64,000 bases of DNA from NCBI RefSeq assembly GCF_900110925.1, contig NZ_FOFP01000003.1:368096-432095 (forward strand). The letters run 5' to 3'. Made by a program: the position numbers and the translations under genes. The notes below the pieces were generated by a model. That model had not been told where the DNA came from. It saw only the letters and a list, made by a program, of their open reading frames with translations, and did not search any database. This document shows, piece after piece, positions 8,372 to 17,300 of the stretch (within the stretch, counting starts at the first letter, position 1; the number at the start of each line of letters is the position of its first letter). The stretch comes from Pseudomonas cuatrocienegasensis. Lineage in GTDB: Bacteria; Pseudomonadota; Gammaproteobacteria; Pseudomonadales; Pseudomonadaceae.

Positions 8372-9205
8372 TCAACCGTAGCGGCCAGTGATGTAGTCTT
8401 CGGTCTGCTTCATCGCCGGGTTGGTGAACAGCGTATCGGTGTCACCGAACTCGATCAGTTTGCCCATATACATGAACGCGGTGTAGTCGGAGACCCGTGC
8501 CGCCTGCTGCATGTTGTGGGTCACGATCACGATGGTGTATTTGGATTTCAGTTCGTAGATCAGCTCTTCGACTTTCAGCGTGGAGATCGGGTCGAGTGCC
8601 GAGCAGGGTTCGTCGAGCAGCAGCACTTCAGGCTGCACCGCCACGGTACGGGCAATCACCAGACGCTGCTGCTGACCGCCGGACAGGCCCAGGGCTGACT
8701 CGTGCAGACGGTCCTTGACCTCATCCCACAGGGCCGCGCTTTTCAGGCCCCATTCCACGGCCTCATCAAGCACGCGCTTCTGGTTGATGCCCTGGATGCG
8801 CAGGCCGTACACCACGTTCTCGTAGATGCTCTTGGGGAACGGGTTGGGCTTCTGGAACACCATGCCCACGCGGCGACGCAGCTCGGCGACGTCTTCGCCC
8901 TTGCGGTAGATGTTGGTGCCGTCGATGTTGATTTCGCCGTCCACGCGGCAACCGTCGACCAGATCGTTCATCCGGTTGAAGGTACGCAGCAGGGTCGACT
9001 TGCCACAGCCGGACGGGCCGATAAAGGCGGTCACGCGCTGCTTGGGGATGTTCAGTTTGACGTCGAACAGCGCCTGCTTTTCACCGTAATACAGGTTCAG
9101 GCCGGGCACCTGGATCGCCACCGTTTCGGTACTCAGGTCCAGGCTCTGCTTTTCGCGGCCCAGGGCCGAAATATCGATGCCGTGGGTATGTGCTTCATGT
9201 TGCAT
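8372..9205 (-). CDS. pstB: phosphate ABC transporter ATP-binding protein PstB
   Basis: 277 aa from MQHEAHTHG at 9205; an ATG 33 bases further upstream is less likely. PstB powers high-affinity phosphate import through PstAC. Seen: Walker [11 protein letters not shown]-loop [15 protein letters not shown] (the PstB-typical Pro-rich Q-loop), signature [13 protein letters not shown], Walker [17 protein letters not shown] and switch His in [17 protein letters not shown] Pseudomonas-type N-terminal extension of about 35 residues precedes the ATPase core. It is transcribed after pstA and before phoU. Confidence 0.97.
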   Translation of the reverse strand: MQHEAHTHGIDISALGREKQSLDLSTETVAIQVPGLNLYYGEKQALFDVKLNIPKQRVTAFIGPSGCGKSTLLRTFNRMNDLVDGCRVDGEINIDGTNIYRKGEDVAELRRRVGMVFQKPNPFPKSIYENVVYGLRIQGINQKRVLDEAVEWGLKSAALWDEVKDRLHESALGLSGGQQQRLVIARTVAVQPEVLLLDEPCSALDPISTLKVEELIYELKSKYTIVIVTHNMQQAARVSDYTAFMYMGKLIEFGDTDTLFTNPAMKQTEDYITGRYG

Positions 9206-9261
9206 GGCTTCACTCCCGTTCACAGCTGCAAGCTGCAAGCTACAGGCTATAAGTCAAGAAT

Positions 9262-9286
9262 CGCACGCCTGTGTTGCAGGCGTGCG
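9262..9286 (-). other. stem-loop between pstA and pstB
   Basis: A perfect 10-bp inverted repeat, CGCACGCCTG / CAGGCGTGCG, with a 5-nt loop in the 89-bp pstA-pstB gap. Only a weak T-rich tract follows on the minus strand, so it may act in mRNA processing or partial termination. Beside it (9222-9250) is a short tandem of GCTGCAAGCT-like units. Confidence 0.5.
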
Positions 9287-9294
9287 GCTCAGAT

Positions 9295-10971
9295 TCAATG
9301 ATCCAGGGCTTTGTACTTTTCCCGCAGGCGGTTACGCAGGTAAACGGCGGTGAGGTTGAGCACCGCAATTACCAGCACCAGCAACAACGCAGTGGCGTAT
9401 ACCAACGGCCGCGCCGCCTCGACGTTGGGGCTCTGGAAGCCGACGTCGTAGATATGGAAGCCCAGGTGCATGATCTTCTGGTCCAGGTGCAGGTAGGGGT
9501 AGTTACCGTCTACCGGCAGGCTCGGCGCCAGCTTGACCACGCCCACCAGCATCAGCGGCGCCACTTCACCGGCAGCACGGGCTACGGCGAGGATCAGCCC
9601 GGTCATCATCGCTGGGCTGGCCATCGGCAGCACCACGCGCCAGAGCGTCTCGATCTTGGTCGCGCCAAGCGCCAAAGAGCCTTCACGCAGGGCCCGCGGA
9701 ATCCGCGCCAGGCCTTCTTCGGTGGCAACGATGACCACAGGTACGGCGAGGATCGCCAGGGTCAGCGAGGCCCAGAGCAGGCCTGGCGTACCAAAGGTGG
9801 GCGCCGGTGCGGCTTCCGGGAAGAACAGCGCATCGATCGAGCCACCCAGTACATAGACGAAGAAGCCCAGGCCGAATACGCCGTAAACGATCGCCGGTAC
9901 ACCAGCCAGGTTGTTCACCGCGATGCGGATGACCCGCGTCAGCGGCCCCTGCTTGGCGTACTCACGCAGGTAGATAGCGGCGATGACACCGAACGGGGTG
10001 ACGATCACAGCCATGATCAGGGTCATCATCACGGTACCGAAGATCGCCGGGAAGATCCCGCCCTCGGTGTTCGCTTCACGCGGCTCGTCGCTGACGAACT
10101 CCCACAGCTTGGCGCCGTAGAACTGCAGCTTGCCCATGGTCGACATGGCGTTCGGCCGATAGGCACGGACCACCTTGCCCAGGGTTACGTCCACTTCGCG
10201 GCCGTCGACCGAGCGCACGGTGATGCTGTCGCGGTTGAAGGCCTGGTACAGACCATTCAGCTCGGTTTCCAGGACCTTGTATTCAGCGTCCCAGCGGGCG
10301 CGCTCGGCGTCCAGATCAGCCTGGGCAACGGCGTCCAGCTTGCCCTGCAGTTCCAGCTTGCGGGTTTGCAGACGGATACGCTCCAGGCCGGCGTTGATGC
10401 GGCCGATGTCACGCTTCTCGAGACGCACCACCTGAGCATGCAGCTCATCGACGCGCTCCAGGCGCTCCTGCAGTGCAGGCCAGGCAGCGTCACCCTCGGC
10501 AACCAGCTGGCCATTCTCTTTGACGTTGAGCAGGTAACCATAAAGGTTGCCCCACTCGCGGCGCTCGAAAGCGGTCAGGGTTTCCGGGGTGCGCGGGTTG
10601 CTCAGCCACTCGCCGACGACCCAGCTGAAGTCGGCACCGTAGAGATCACGGTTACCGACCTTGAGCAGCTCGCGGGTCATGAACTCGCCACCTTCGGCGG
10701 CAACCGGCAAACCGGAGGCAGCCAGACGAGCACGAGGGATTTCCTCGATCTGGGTGACTTCGCCGGCCATGACGCGGACTTCCTGGCCAGGCACCTGGTA
10801 GTCGGCTTCGATGATGTCAGCCGGCCAGAAGTGCCCCAGACCACGGGTAGCGATCACCGCCAGCAGACCCAGGGTCATGATCACCGCAATGGAGACCGCC
10901 CCGGCGTTCATCCAGATCCACGGCGAACCGCTTTTGAACCAGGCTTTAACGGAATTCTTTTTCACGGACAT
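9295..10971 (-). CDS. pstA: phosphate ABC transporter permease PstA (long form)
   Basis: 558 aa, far longer than the roughly 296-aa E. coli PstA. The N-terminus has a cytosolic start (MSVKKNSVKAWFKSG), one membrane segment near residues 20-45, then a 230-residue soluble, partly coiled region (for example EAVKENGQLVAEGD-like and LERVDELHAQVVRLEKRD stretches; a DUF3333-like insert). The permease core with five or six membrane helices begins near residue 290 and contains the EAA-type loop ALGATKIETLWRVVLPMASP. It pairs with PstC; 15 bases separate the two genes. Confidence 0.95.
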   Translation of the reverse strand: MSVKKNSVKAWFKSGSPWIWMNAGAVSIAVIMTLGLLAVIATRGLGHFWPADIIEADYQVPGQEVRVMAGEVTQIEEIPRARLAASGLPVAAEGGEFMTRELLKVGNRDLYGADFSWVVGEWLSNPRTPETLTAFERREWGNLYGYLLNVKENGQLVAEGDAAWPALQERLERVDELHAQVVRLEKRDIGRINAGLERIRLQTRKLELQGKLDAVAQADLDAERARWDAEYKVLETELNGLYQAFNRDSITVRSVDGREVDVTLGKVVRAYRPNAMSTMGKLQFYGAKLWEFVSDEPREANTEGGIFPAIFGTVMMTLIMAVIVTPFGVIAAIYLREYAKQGPLTRVIRIAVNNLAGVPAIVYGVFGLGFFVYVLGGSIDALFFPEAAPAPTFGTPGLLWASLTLAILAVPVVIVATEEGLARIPRALREGSLALGATKIETLWRVVLPMASPAMMTGLILAVARAAGEVAPLMLVGVVKLAPSLPVDGNYPYLHLDQKIMHLGFHIYDVGFQSPNVEAARPLVYATALLLVLVIAVLNLTAVYLRNRLREKYKALDH

Positions 10972-10986
10972 ATACCTTCCAGGCCC

Positions 10987-13287
10987 TTAGAGCGACGCGT
11001 ACTTGACGCGCAGACGCTGGCGCACCAGCTCCGCGAGCGTGTTCATGACGAAGGTGAAGGACAGCAACACCAGGGCCGAGAGGAACAGCACGCGGTAGTG
11101 CGTACCGCCCACTGCCGACTCGGGCATTTCCACCGCCACGTTGGCAGCCAGGGTGCGCAGGCCCTCGAAGATGTTCATGTCCATGATCGCGGTGTTACCG
11201 GTGGCCATCAGCACGATCATGGTCTCGCCGACAGCACGGCCCATGCCGATCATCACCGCCGAGAAGATGCCTGGGCTGGCAGTCAGGATGACCACGCGGG
11301 TCAGCGTCTGCCAGGGCGTGGCACCGAGCGCCAGAGAGCCAAAGGTCAGGCTCTTGGGCACGCTGAACACGGCGTCTTCGGCAATCGAGTAGATGTTCGG
11401 GATCACCGCAAAGCCCATGGCCAGGCCAACCACCAGAGCGTTGCGCTGGTCGAAGGGAATGCCCAGGTCATTGCTCAGCCAGGCGCGCATGTTGCCGTCG
11501 AACAACCAGACTTCCAGGTGGCCACTCATGCTCAGGGAGACAAAGCCCACCAGCAGGATCACCGGGATCAGCAGCGCCGCTTCCCAACCATCCGGCACCA
11601 TCAGGCGGATCGACTCAGGCAGGCGGCTCCAGGCGAAACCGGCCAACAGAATGCCGACAGGCGTGAATATCAGCAGGCTGAAGATGCCCGGCAAATGCCC
11701 TTCGACATAAGGCGCGAGGAACAGACCGGCGAAGAAGCCGAGGATCACCGTCGGCAATGCCTCCATCAGCTCGATCACTGGTTTGATCTTGCCGCGCATC
11801 GCCGGCGCCATGAAGTAAGCGGTGTAGATGGCCGCCGCAATCGCCAACGGGGCAGCCAGCAGCATGGCGTAGAACGCCGCCTTGAGTGTACCGAACGCCA
11901 GTGGTGCGAGGCTCAGCTTGGGCTCGGCATCGGTATTGGCGGAGGTGGACTGCCAGATGTAATCCGGCTGGTCATAGTTCTCGTACCAGACCTTGCTCCA
12001 CAGCGAGCTCCAGGATACTTCCGGGTGCGGGTTGTCGAGTGTCCAGCCCTGCAGTTGCCCGTTGGCCTGCACCAGAATCTGGTCGGCACGCGGCGACATG
12101 GCAATCTGGCTTGCCGCGCCATCGCTGACCGACTGCACGAGCAGCGTGCGGTGAGCGGTGCTGTGGAACACGCCAAGCTGGCCGCTGGCGTCCAACGCAA
12201 TAAAGCCCTTGCGACGCTCTTCCGGGAGAATCTGGGTGATCGGGCTGTTGCCCATCTGGAAGCTGCGGATCGACTTGAGCAGTTGCTTGCCGTCTTCGTC
12301 ACGCACCATGAACCACTGCTGGATGCCGCCTTTGCTGTCGCCGATCATCAGCGAAATGCCGCCCAGCAGCGTCGAGGCATGGGTGACTTCGGTGCCGCCG
12401 TCGGCAAGCAGTTTGTAGCGGCCGTTGAGCTCTTTGGTACGCAGGCTGAACACATCGGCGGTGGCGCGCCCGTTGATCACGTACAACCACTGATGACGCG
12501 GGTCGATCAGCAGCTCTTTGATCGGCTCGGCGATCTGCGCCAGGGCAATGCGCTCTTCGCTAAGGGTGACCTCGCCGGTCATCATGTTTTCTTCGCGGCC
12601 CAGGCTCAGCACGTGCAGGTCACGGCCGGTGGAGCCGGTCAGCATCAAAGTGCCGCTGTTCAGGCTTACGGCGATGTGGTCCAGCGCAGCACCCTGTTCA
12701 TCGAGGGTGATCGGTGTTTCACCGAAGGGATAGGCCAGGCTCGGGCTGATGACCCGCACATCGTTGGGGTAAGTCACGGCATAGCGGTGCTCGAACACCA
12801 TCACCTGACCGTTGGACAAACCCACCGCCACGCGGTTGCTGCCCGGCTGATCGCGGCCGACCGAGACGATCTGCGTGCCCGCTGGCAGCGGCAGGGTCAC
12901 CGCGCTCATCAGGCTCATATCCTGAGCATTGAAAAATTGCACCTGGCCACGCGCATCGAGGCGCATGCCCACTTCGTTCTGCTCCTCCACTGCCATCAGC
13001 AGCGGGGCGCCGGCGTCTGCCAGCCAGGCCGGCTGCACAGGCTCGCGCGCCTCCAGGTCGGCGCCCTGGAACATCGGAAAAACGATGTAGGCCAGGTAAA
13101 AGAAAATCAGGGTGATTGCACCCAACACCGCCATGCCGCCCACGGATACGCACCAGCGGGCCAGGCGATCCTTGAATGCACGAATGCGCCGCTTGCGTTG
13201 CAGGGCCGGCGTGTTGAAGTCCAACCCCAGGGATTTGGAAGACGCGGTCATGGTTTCACTAGCCAAGTCGTTCATAGTAGAAGGCAT
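10987..13287 (-). CDS. pstC: phosphate ABC transporter permease PstC (long form)
   Basis: 766 aa, more than twice the E. coli length. A first membrane helix near residues 45-70 (VSVGGMAVLGAITLIFFYLAY) is followed by about 400 residues of beta-strand-rich sequence reading like a propeller (GTQIVSVGRDQ, NRVAVGLSNGQVMVFEHRYA, QILVQANGQLQGWTLDN). A standard permease core follows from about residue 470, with the EAA loop ALGATPWQTLTRVVILTASPG. The function of the insert, probably periplasmic, is not known. The start could instead be the ATG 12 bases downstream (13275). The gene has its own Pho-box-like repeats upstream as well as pstS read-through. Confidence 0.94.
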   Translation of the reverse strand: MPSTMNDLASETMTASSKSLGLDFNTPALQRKRRIRAFKDRLARWCVSVGGMAVLGAITLIFFYLAYIVFPMFQGADLEAREPVQPAWLADAGAPLLMAVEEQNEVGMRLDARGQVQFFNAQDMSLMSAVTLPLPAGTQIVSVGRDQPGSNRVAVGLSNGQVMVFEHRYAVTYPNDVRVISPSLAYPFGETPITLDEQGAALDHIAVSLNSGTLMLTGSTGRDLHVLSLGREENMMTGEVTLSEERIALAQIAEPIKELLIDPRHQWLYVINGRATADVFSLRTKELNGRYKLLADGGTEVTHASTLLGGISLMIGDSKGGIQQWFMVRDEDGKQLLKSIRSFQMGNSPITQILPEERRKGFIALDASGQLGVFHSTAHRTLLVQSVSDGAASQIAMSPRADQILVQANGQLQGWTLDNPHPEVSWSSLWSKVWYENYDQPDYIWQSTSANTDAEPKLSLAPLAFGTLKAAFYAMLLAAPLAIAAAIYTAYFMAPAMRGKIKPVIELMEALPTVILGFFAGLFLAPYVEGHLPGIFSLLIFTPVGILLAGFAWSRLPESIRLMVPDGWEAALLIPVILLVGFVSLSMSGHLEVWLFDGNMRAWLSNDLGIPFDQRNALVVGLAMGFAVIPNIYSIAEDAVFSVPKSLTFGSLALGATPWQTLTRVVILTASPGIFSAVMIGMGRAVGETMIVLMATGNTAIMDMNIFEGLRTLAANVAVEMPESAVGGTHYRVLFLSALVLLSFTFVMNTLAELVRQRLRVKYASL

Positions 13288-13353
13288 CTCTGCACGGCCA
13301 TGCGCGCGCCGTTTTTCAGGTCCGGGTTCAGGCGGCCACTGTAGTACGCCTAT

Positions 13354-13382
13354 GTGACAGAAAAGTTACAGCACGCTGACAA
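13354..13382 (-). promoter_or_regulatory. putative triple Pho box upstream of pstC
   Basis: On the minus strand three 7-bp units spaced 11 bp apart read TTGTCAG, CTGTAAC and CTGTCAC, compared with the PhoB half-site CTGTCAT. The last pair keeps the exact 4-bp spacer (TTTT). They lie 67 bp before the pstC start, just after the pstS terminator, so pstC could have its own phosphate-regulated promoter. Confidence 0.65.
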
Positions 13383-13384
13383 AA

Positions 13385-13419
13385 CCAAACCCGCCCCTCG
13401 CAACGAGAAGCGGGTTTGG
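13385..13419 (-). terminator. intrinsic terminator after pstS
   Basis: A perfect 10-bp stem, CCAAACCCGC / GCGGGTTTGG, with a 15-nt loop lies 50 bp after the pstS stop and is followed on the minus strand by TTTT. It probably lowers transcription of pstCAB relative to the abundant binding protein. Confidence 0.8.
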
Positions 13420-13468
13420 CCAACCCATGGCATCCCTGCCAGTTGGCGCCCGGTTGGGCGCCGGGTGT

Positions 13469-14437
13469 TTAGAGACCCAGTTCCTGCATGGTCTTGTCGA
13501 CGACCTTCTTCGGCAGCGGGATGTAGCCGTCTTTCACGACCACGTCCTGGCCTTGCTTGGACAGCACCAGCTTGAGGAACTCGGTGTCCAGCGGGCTCAG
13601 CGGCTTGTTCGGCGCCTTGTTGACATAGACGTAGAAGAAGCGAGCCAGCGGGAACTTGCCAGCGATGGCGTTATCTTCGTTCGCTTCAAAGGCTTCGCCG
13701 CCTTTCTTCGACAGCGGAACAGCCTTGACGCTGGAGGTGCGGTAGCCAATACCCGAGTAGCCGATGGCGTTCAGGGTGCTGGAGATCGACTGCACAACCG
13801 AAGCCGAACCCGGCTGCTCGTTGACGTTGGATTTGAAGTCGCCCTTACACAGCGCTTCTTCTTTGAAGTAGCCGTAAGTGCCGGATACCGAGTTACGGCC
13901 GAACAGCTGCAGCGGCTTGCTCGCCCACTCACCGGTCAGGCCTACATCGCCCCAGGTTTTGATATCGCTAGCGCCACCGCACAGGCGGGTGCTGGAGAAG
14001 ATGGCGTCAACCTGCTCGATCGACAGGCTCTTGATCGGGTTGTCCTTGTGCACGAACACGGCCAGGGCGTCGATTGCGACCGGTACGGCAGTCGGCTTGT
14101 AGCCGTACTTCTGCTCGAACGCCTGGATTTCGCTGTCCTTCATGGCGCGGCTCATCGGGCCCATGTTGGCAGTGCCCTCGGTCATTGCGGGTGGCGCAGT
14201 GGAGGAACCCGCGGCCTGAATCTGGATGTTGACGTTCGGGTAGTTCTTCTTGAATTCTTCGGCCCACAGGGTCATCAGGTTGGCCAGCGAGTCGGAACCG
14301 ACGCTGGACAGGTTACCGGATACGCCCGAGGTCTTTTCGTAGGTCGGCAGAGCCGGGTCGACAGCGGCAACCGCATTGGCAGTGGCGACGCCAGCGGCGA
14401 CAAAAGTCATGGCCGCCATCAAACGCTTAAGTTTCAT
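13469..14437 (-). CDS. pstS: periplasmic phosphate-binding protein PstS
   Basis: 322 aa with a clear signal peptide ([20 protein letters not shown], probable cleavage after NAVA). The mature protein has phosphate-contact loops seen as [23 protein letters not shown] and [14 protein letters not shown], typical of the PstS group of pseudomonads (the DING-like/PA5369 type) rather than the E. coli type. It captures phosphate in the periplasm for PstCAB. A Pho box lies 70 bp upstream and a terminator directly downstream, consistent with strong expression under phosphate starvation. Confidence 0.97.
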   Translation of the reverse strand: MKLKRLMAAMTFVAAGVATANAVAAVDPALPTYEKTSGVSGNLSSVGSDSLANLMTLWAEEFKKNYPNVNIQIQAAGSSTAPPAMTEGTANMGPMSRAMKDSEIQAFEQKYGYKPTAVPVAIDALAVFVHKDNPIKSLSIEQVDAIFSSTRLCGGASDIKTWGDVGLTGEWASKPLQLFGRNSVSGTYGYFKEEALCKGDFKSNVNEQPGSASVVQSISSTLNAIGYSGIGYRTSSVKAVPLSKKGGEAFEANEDNAIAGKFPLARFFYVYVNKAPNKPLSPLDTEFLKLVLSKQGQDVVVKDGYIPLPKKVVDKTMQELGL

Positions 14438-14506
14438 GCTTTGCTCCTAGCAGAATGTAGTGTTGGATGGAACAGGCCAAGTATTGTCGGCCCTTGTGAT
14501 CACTCT

Positions 14507-14524
14507 ATGAAACCAATGTGACAG
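14507..14524 (-). promoter_or_regulatory. putative Pho box upstream of pstS
   Basis: On the minus strand the site reads CTGTCAC-ATTG-GTTTCAT, two half-sites with 6/7 and 5/7 matches to CTGTCAT and the standard 4-bp spacer. It ends 70 bp before the pstS start. PhoB control of pst genes is established in Pseudomonas. Confidence 0.75.
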
Positions 14525-14551
14525 TTCGATGAACGCCGGCACATTGCCAGG

Positions 14552-14604
14552 TAGGGTCTGTTGACGTTTCGTTCGCGGCCGCGGCGAAACGTCAACAGAC
14601 CCTA
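14552..14604. mobile_element. short MITE-like element, family 1 (53 bp)
   Basis: A perfect 20-bp terminal inverted repeat, TAGGGTCTGTTGACGTTTCG and its complement, flanks a 13-bp GC-rich centre. Related elements are at 16466-16733, 25201-25469 and 25468-25520. All are bounded by TA, which suggests TA-target insertion with the internal part deleted in this copy. It lies between pstS and the thioesterase gene and could fold into a strong hairpin. Confidence 0.75.
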
Positions 14605-14714
14605 GGTGGGCAAAGCGCCATAGTCGCCCGCCGACCGTTCAGTCGCTATACTCGCCGCAACCCGCACCCTTGCGGGTCCCGCGCCACAACAACCGCGCCG
14701 CGAGCTCAGAGCCG

Positions 14715-15116
14715 ATGAACGAATTCGAACAGGAAGACCCGATACCTCAAGGCGATCTGGCCCTGCAGATCACCGCACTGCCGCGTGAAACCAACGGTTT
14801 TGGCGATATTTTCGGCGGCTGGCTGGTCTCGCAGATGGACCTGGCCGGCACGGCCATGGCCAGCAAGGTGGCCGGCGGGCGTGTGGCCACGGTGGCGATC
14901 GACCGCATGGCCTTTCTGGTGCCGGTGCCGGTCGGCGCGCAACTGTCGTTCTATACGCAAACCGTGGAAGTGGGCCGCAGCTCGATCCAGATGCTGGTCG
15001 AGGTGTGGAGCGATGATCCGTTGTCCAGCGAATGGCGCAAGGTCACCGAGGCGGTGTTCGTGTTTGTCGCCATCGACGGCAGCGGCCGCACCCGTCCGGT
15101 GCCCGCACGCCGTTAG
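14715..15116 (+). CDS. acyl-CoA thioesterase (YciA-type hotdog fold)
   Basis: 133 aa from the ATG at 14715; a TTG 45 bases upstream is open but unlikely. It belongs to the hotdog acyl-CoA hydrolases, which release free fatty acid and CoA in the cytosol. Seen: NGFGDIFGGWLVSQMDLAGT, which matches the YciA active-site helix with its Asp, then VATVAIDRMAFLVPVPVGAQL and the strand VEVGRSSIQMLVEVWSDD. Length agrees with the family (about 130-135). It is a single-gene unit, convergent with dctP and sharing a two-way terminator. Confidence 0.9.
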   Translation: MNEFEQEDPIPQGDLALQITALPRETNGFGDIFGGWLVSQMDLAGTAMASKVAGGRVATVAIDRMAFLVPVPVGAQLSFYTQTVEVGRSSIQMLVEVWSDDPLSSEWRKVTEAVFVFVAIDGSGRTRPVPARR

Positions 15117-15149
15117 AGCGCAGCTAACCAACAGCGCGACGTAAAAACA

Positions 15150-15177
15150 AAAACGCCGGCCCAAGGGCCGGCGTTTT
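15150..15177. terminator. bidirectional intrinsic terminator
   Basis: AAAACGCCGGCCC / GGGCCGGCGTTTT is a 13-bp perfect inverted repeat with a 2-base centre and A/T tracts on both sides, placed between the convergent thioesterase and dctP genes. Confidence 0.92.
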
Positions 15178-15191
15178 GCTGTGCGCTTGAA

Positions 15192-16295
15192 TCAGCCGCG
15201 GATGTTGTAGATATCCTTCTCGTTCATCTCTGCGTACTCATAGAGACGATCGAGGTAGGCACGCTGCTGCGCCCATACCTTGGTTGCCGCCGGGTCGGCA
15301 GCAGCGGCGGCATCGACCACCTCGGCAGCCACACCCTTGAGTTTGGTCAGCACCTCGTCCGGCAGGCGACGTACTTCCACGCCTTCGGCCTTGAGCTGCT
15401 CCATGGCTTCCATGTTGCGCGCGTTGTAGTCGTCGAGCATGTCGGCGTTCACGTCGCGGGCCGCAGCGCGGACGATAGCCTGCAGGTCGGCCGGCAGGGT
15501 TTCCCAGGCCTTGATATTGATGTCCAACTCGAAGGTCACGTTCGGCTCTTGCCAGCCCGGGGTGTAGTAATACTTGGCGGCTTTGTGCAGGCCCAGGGCC
15601 TGGTCGTTATACGGGCCGATCCACTCGGTCGCATCGATCGCGCCAGTCTGCAGTGCAGTGAAAATTTCACCCGCTGGCATGTTGACCACGGTACCGCCCA
15701 TCTTGGTCAGTACTTCACCGCCCAGACCCGGGGTACGCATCTTCAGGCCATTGAAGTCGTCAACGCCGTTGATTTCCTTGTTGAACCAACCCGCGGTCTG
15801 CACGCCCGTGGCGCCGCAAGCCATCGGCAGCACGCCGAAGGGTTTGTACACCTCTTCCCACAGCTGCATGCCACCACCACGGTGCAACCAGGCGTTCATT
15901 TCCTGGGCGTTGGGGCCAAACGGCAGGGCACAGAAGAACTGCGCCGCCGGCACTTTGCCCTTCCAGTAGTAAGGCGCGCCGTGGCCCATTTCAGCGGTGC
16001 CGCGCGAGACAGCGTCGAAAACCTCAAGTGCCGGCACCAGCTCCCCAGCGGCGTAGACCTTGACCTTCAGACGACCATTGCTCATCTCGTTGACCAGGGT
16101 AGCGAAGCGCTCGGCGCCCACGCCCACACCCGGGAAGTTCTTCGGCCAGGAGGTGACCATTTTCCAGTTGAAGGTTTCGCCACCGCCTCCGCCCTGTTGG
16201 GGCTTGGCGGCCGTTTCGGCTTCCTTGTTGCAGCCGGCCAGTGCGGTGGCAGCCAGGCCAACACCTGCTGCGGCGAGAATCTGACGACGTTTCAT
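15192..16295 (-). CDS. dctP: TRAP transporter substrate-binding protein (DctP/TakP family)
   Basis: 367 aa from the ATG at 16295, which has a strong AAGGAG site. The N-terminus MKRRQILAAAGVGLAATALAGC combines a twin-arginine-like RR with a lipobox (ALAGC), so it is probably an exported lipoprotein, perhaps via Tat. The mature part has features of the TakP group that binds 2-oxo acids: WKMVTSWPKNFPGVGVGAERF, MGHGAPYYWKGKVPAAQFF, the substrate-contact MRTPGLGGEVLTKMGG and ATEWIGPYNDQALGLHKAAK. The substrate is probably a carboxylate. It is divergent from the dctQM genes, and a MITE-like element occupies the gap. Confidence 0.92.
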   Translation of the reverse strand: MKRRQILAAAGVGLAATALAGCNKEAETAAKPQQGGGGGETFNWKMVTSWPKNFPGVGVGAERFATLVNEMSNGRLKVKVYAAGELVPALEVFDAVSRGTAEMGHGAPYYWKGKVPAAQFFCALPFGPNAQEMNAWLHRGGGMQLWEEVYKPFGVLPMACGATGVQTAGWFNKEINGVDDFNGLKMRTPGLGGEVLTKMGGTVVNMPAGEIFTALQTGAIDATEWIGPYNDQALGLHKAAKYYYTPGWQEPNVTFELDINIKAWETLPADLQAIVRAAARDVNADMLDDYNARNMEAMEQLKAEGVEVRRLPDEVLTKLKGVAAEVVDAAAAADPAATKVWAQQRAYLDRLYEYAEMNEKDIYNIRG

Positions 16296-16465
16296 GCAAT
16301 GCTCCTTCTTGTTGTATTGGTCTGACCACAGGATCACTGCGGACGAACCGTGCCTGCGTAACATAGGGGGAAGTGACTCCCAAGCCTAGCGGATACGACT
16401 AAAGTTGTAGTGCCATTGCTGCAATTGACACGGCCTGCCTAAAATCGCCGGCTTGCCTGCCACTG

Positions 16466-16733
16466 TAGGGTCTGCTGACGCTTCGTCCGCGGCCGCGCCG
16501 GAGCCAGTTTTAGCGCGAGGCAAGGCACGAGATGCGAAGTTTAGCTGGCTAAATGAGTCATCGAGAAACGCTGCATCGCGCTAAAACGGGCCCGGCCCTA
16601 CGGGTTGCGCGCAAAATCTCGCCATGCGGTGTTGGAGGACTTGGCAAGGGAACACCATTACCGGCGTCCTCCGCCTTGCCTGGCGAAATTTTTCGCAGCA
16701 ACGCGGCGTGCGACGAAACGTCAACAGACCCTA
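16466..16733. mobile_element. MITE-like element, family 1 (268 bp copy)
   Basis: It is bounded by TAGGGTCTGCTGACGCTTCG and the inverted CGAAACGTCAACAGACCCTA. The interior is about 85-90% identical by eye to 25201-25469 and contains nested palindromes: CAGTTTTAGCGCG / CGCGCTAAAACGGG and AGTTTAGCTGGCTAAAT. It has no transposase; a 61-codon open frame inside also occurs in the other copy, diverged, and looks non-coding. It ends 21 bp before the dctQ start and lies inside the dctP-dctQM divergent promoter region. The rest of 16296-16754 has no gene. Confidence 0.8.
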
Positions 16734-16754
16734 AATAACGATAAAGGACTCACC

Positions 16755-17300
16755 ATGTCCGACAAACCTTCAATCGCCCTGAGCATTGCGCATCTGATCG
16801 ATGCGCTCAATGCCCGGTTCGGCCAGGCCTGCGCCTGGCTCACGCTGTTCCTGGTCCTGGGTACCGCTGTCGTGGTGGTCCTGCGCTATGGCTTCGGTAT
16901 CGGCGCCACCGCGCTGCAAGAGGCCGTGCTCTATGCCCACGCCTTGGTTTTCATGGGCGCCGCTGCCTGGGTCTTGCAACGTAACGGGCATGTCCGCGTA
17001 GACATTTTCTACCAAGGCTTCAGCGCACGCCGCCAGGCCCTGGTCGAAATCCTCGGCACCCTGTTTTTCCTGCTGCCGCTGTGCCTGTTCCTGGGCTGGG
17101 CGAGCTGGGATTACGTGACCAACTCCTGGTCCACGCTGGAAGGCTCCAGCGAGTCCGGCGGCCTTAAATTCGTTTATCTGCAAAAAAGCATCATTCTGGT
17201 GCTGGTGGTCAGCCTGGTCTTGCAAGGGGTCTCCGACGTGATCAAATCCGTACTGCTGTTCACCGGCCGCCTGCCCGAGCCGGAGGTGAAGCATGGCTGA
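16755..17300 (+). CDS. dctQ: TRAP transporter small membrane subunit DctQ
   Basis: 181 aa from the ATG at 16755, preceded by AAAGGA; longer upstream frames run through the repeat element and are rejected. Four membrane helices are seen (for example AWLTLFLVLGTAVVVVLRYG, AVLYAHALVFMGAAAWVL, ILGTLFFLLPLCLFLGWASW, SIILVLVVSLVLQGVSDVI). QRNGHVRVDIFYQGFS between helices 2 and 3 is the DctQ signature. It works with DctM and the DctP binding protein in sodium- or proton-driven uptake. It overlaps dctM by 8 bases. Confidence 0.93.
   Translation: MSDKPSIALSIAHLIDALNARFGQACAWLTLFLVLGTAVVVVLRYGFGIGATALQEAVLYAHALVFMGAAAWVLQRNGHVRVDIFYQGFSARRQALVEILGTLFFLLPLCLFLGWASWDYVTNSWSTLEGSSESGGLKFVYLQKSIILVLVVSLVLQGVSDVIKSVLLFTGRLPEPEVKHG

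Noticed and set aside
9271..13344. Very long plus-strand open frame opposite pstA and pstC
   Set aside because: It is antisense to two clear pst genes; the strong GC3 bias removes stop codons on the opposite strand. The product is Gln/His-rich and low in complexity, with no recognisable domain.
16553..16738. 61-codon frame inside the MITE-like element, also found in the 25201-25469 copy
   Set aside because: The two versions diverge by frameshift after about 45 codons and follow the repeat's palindromes; no evidence of protein-level conservation.
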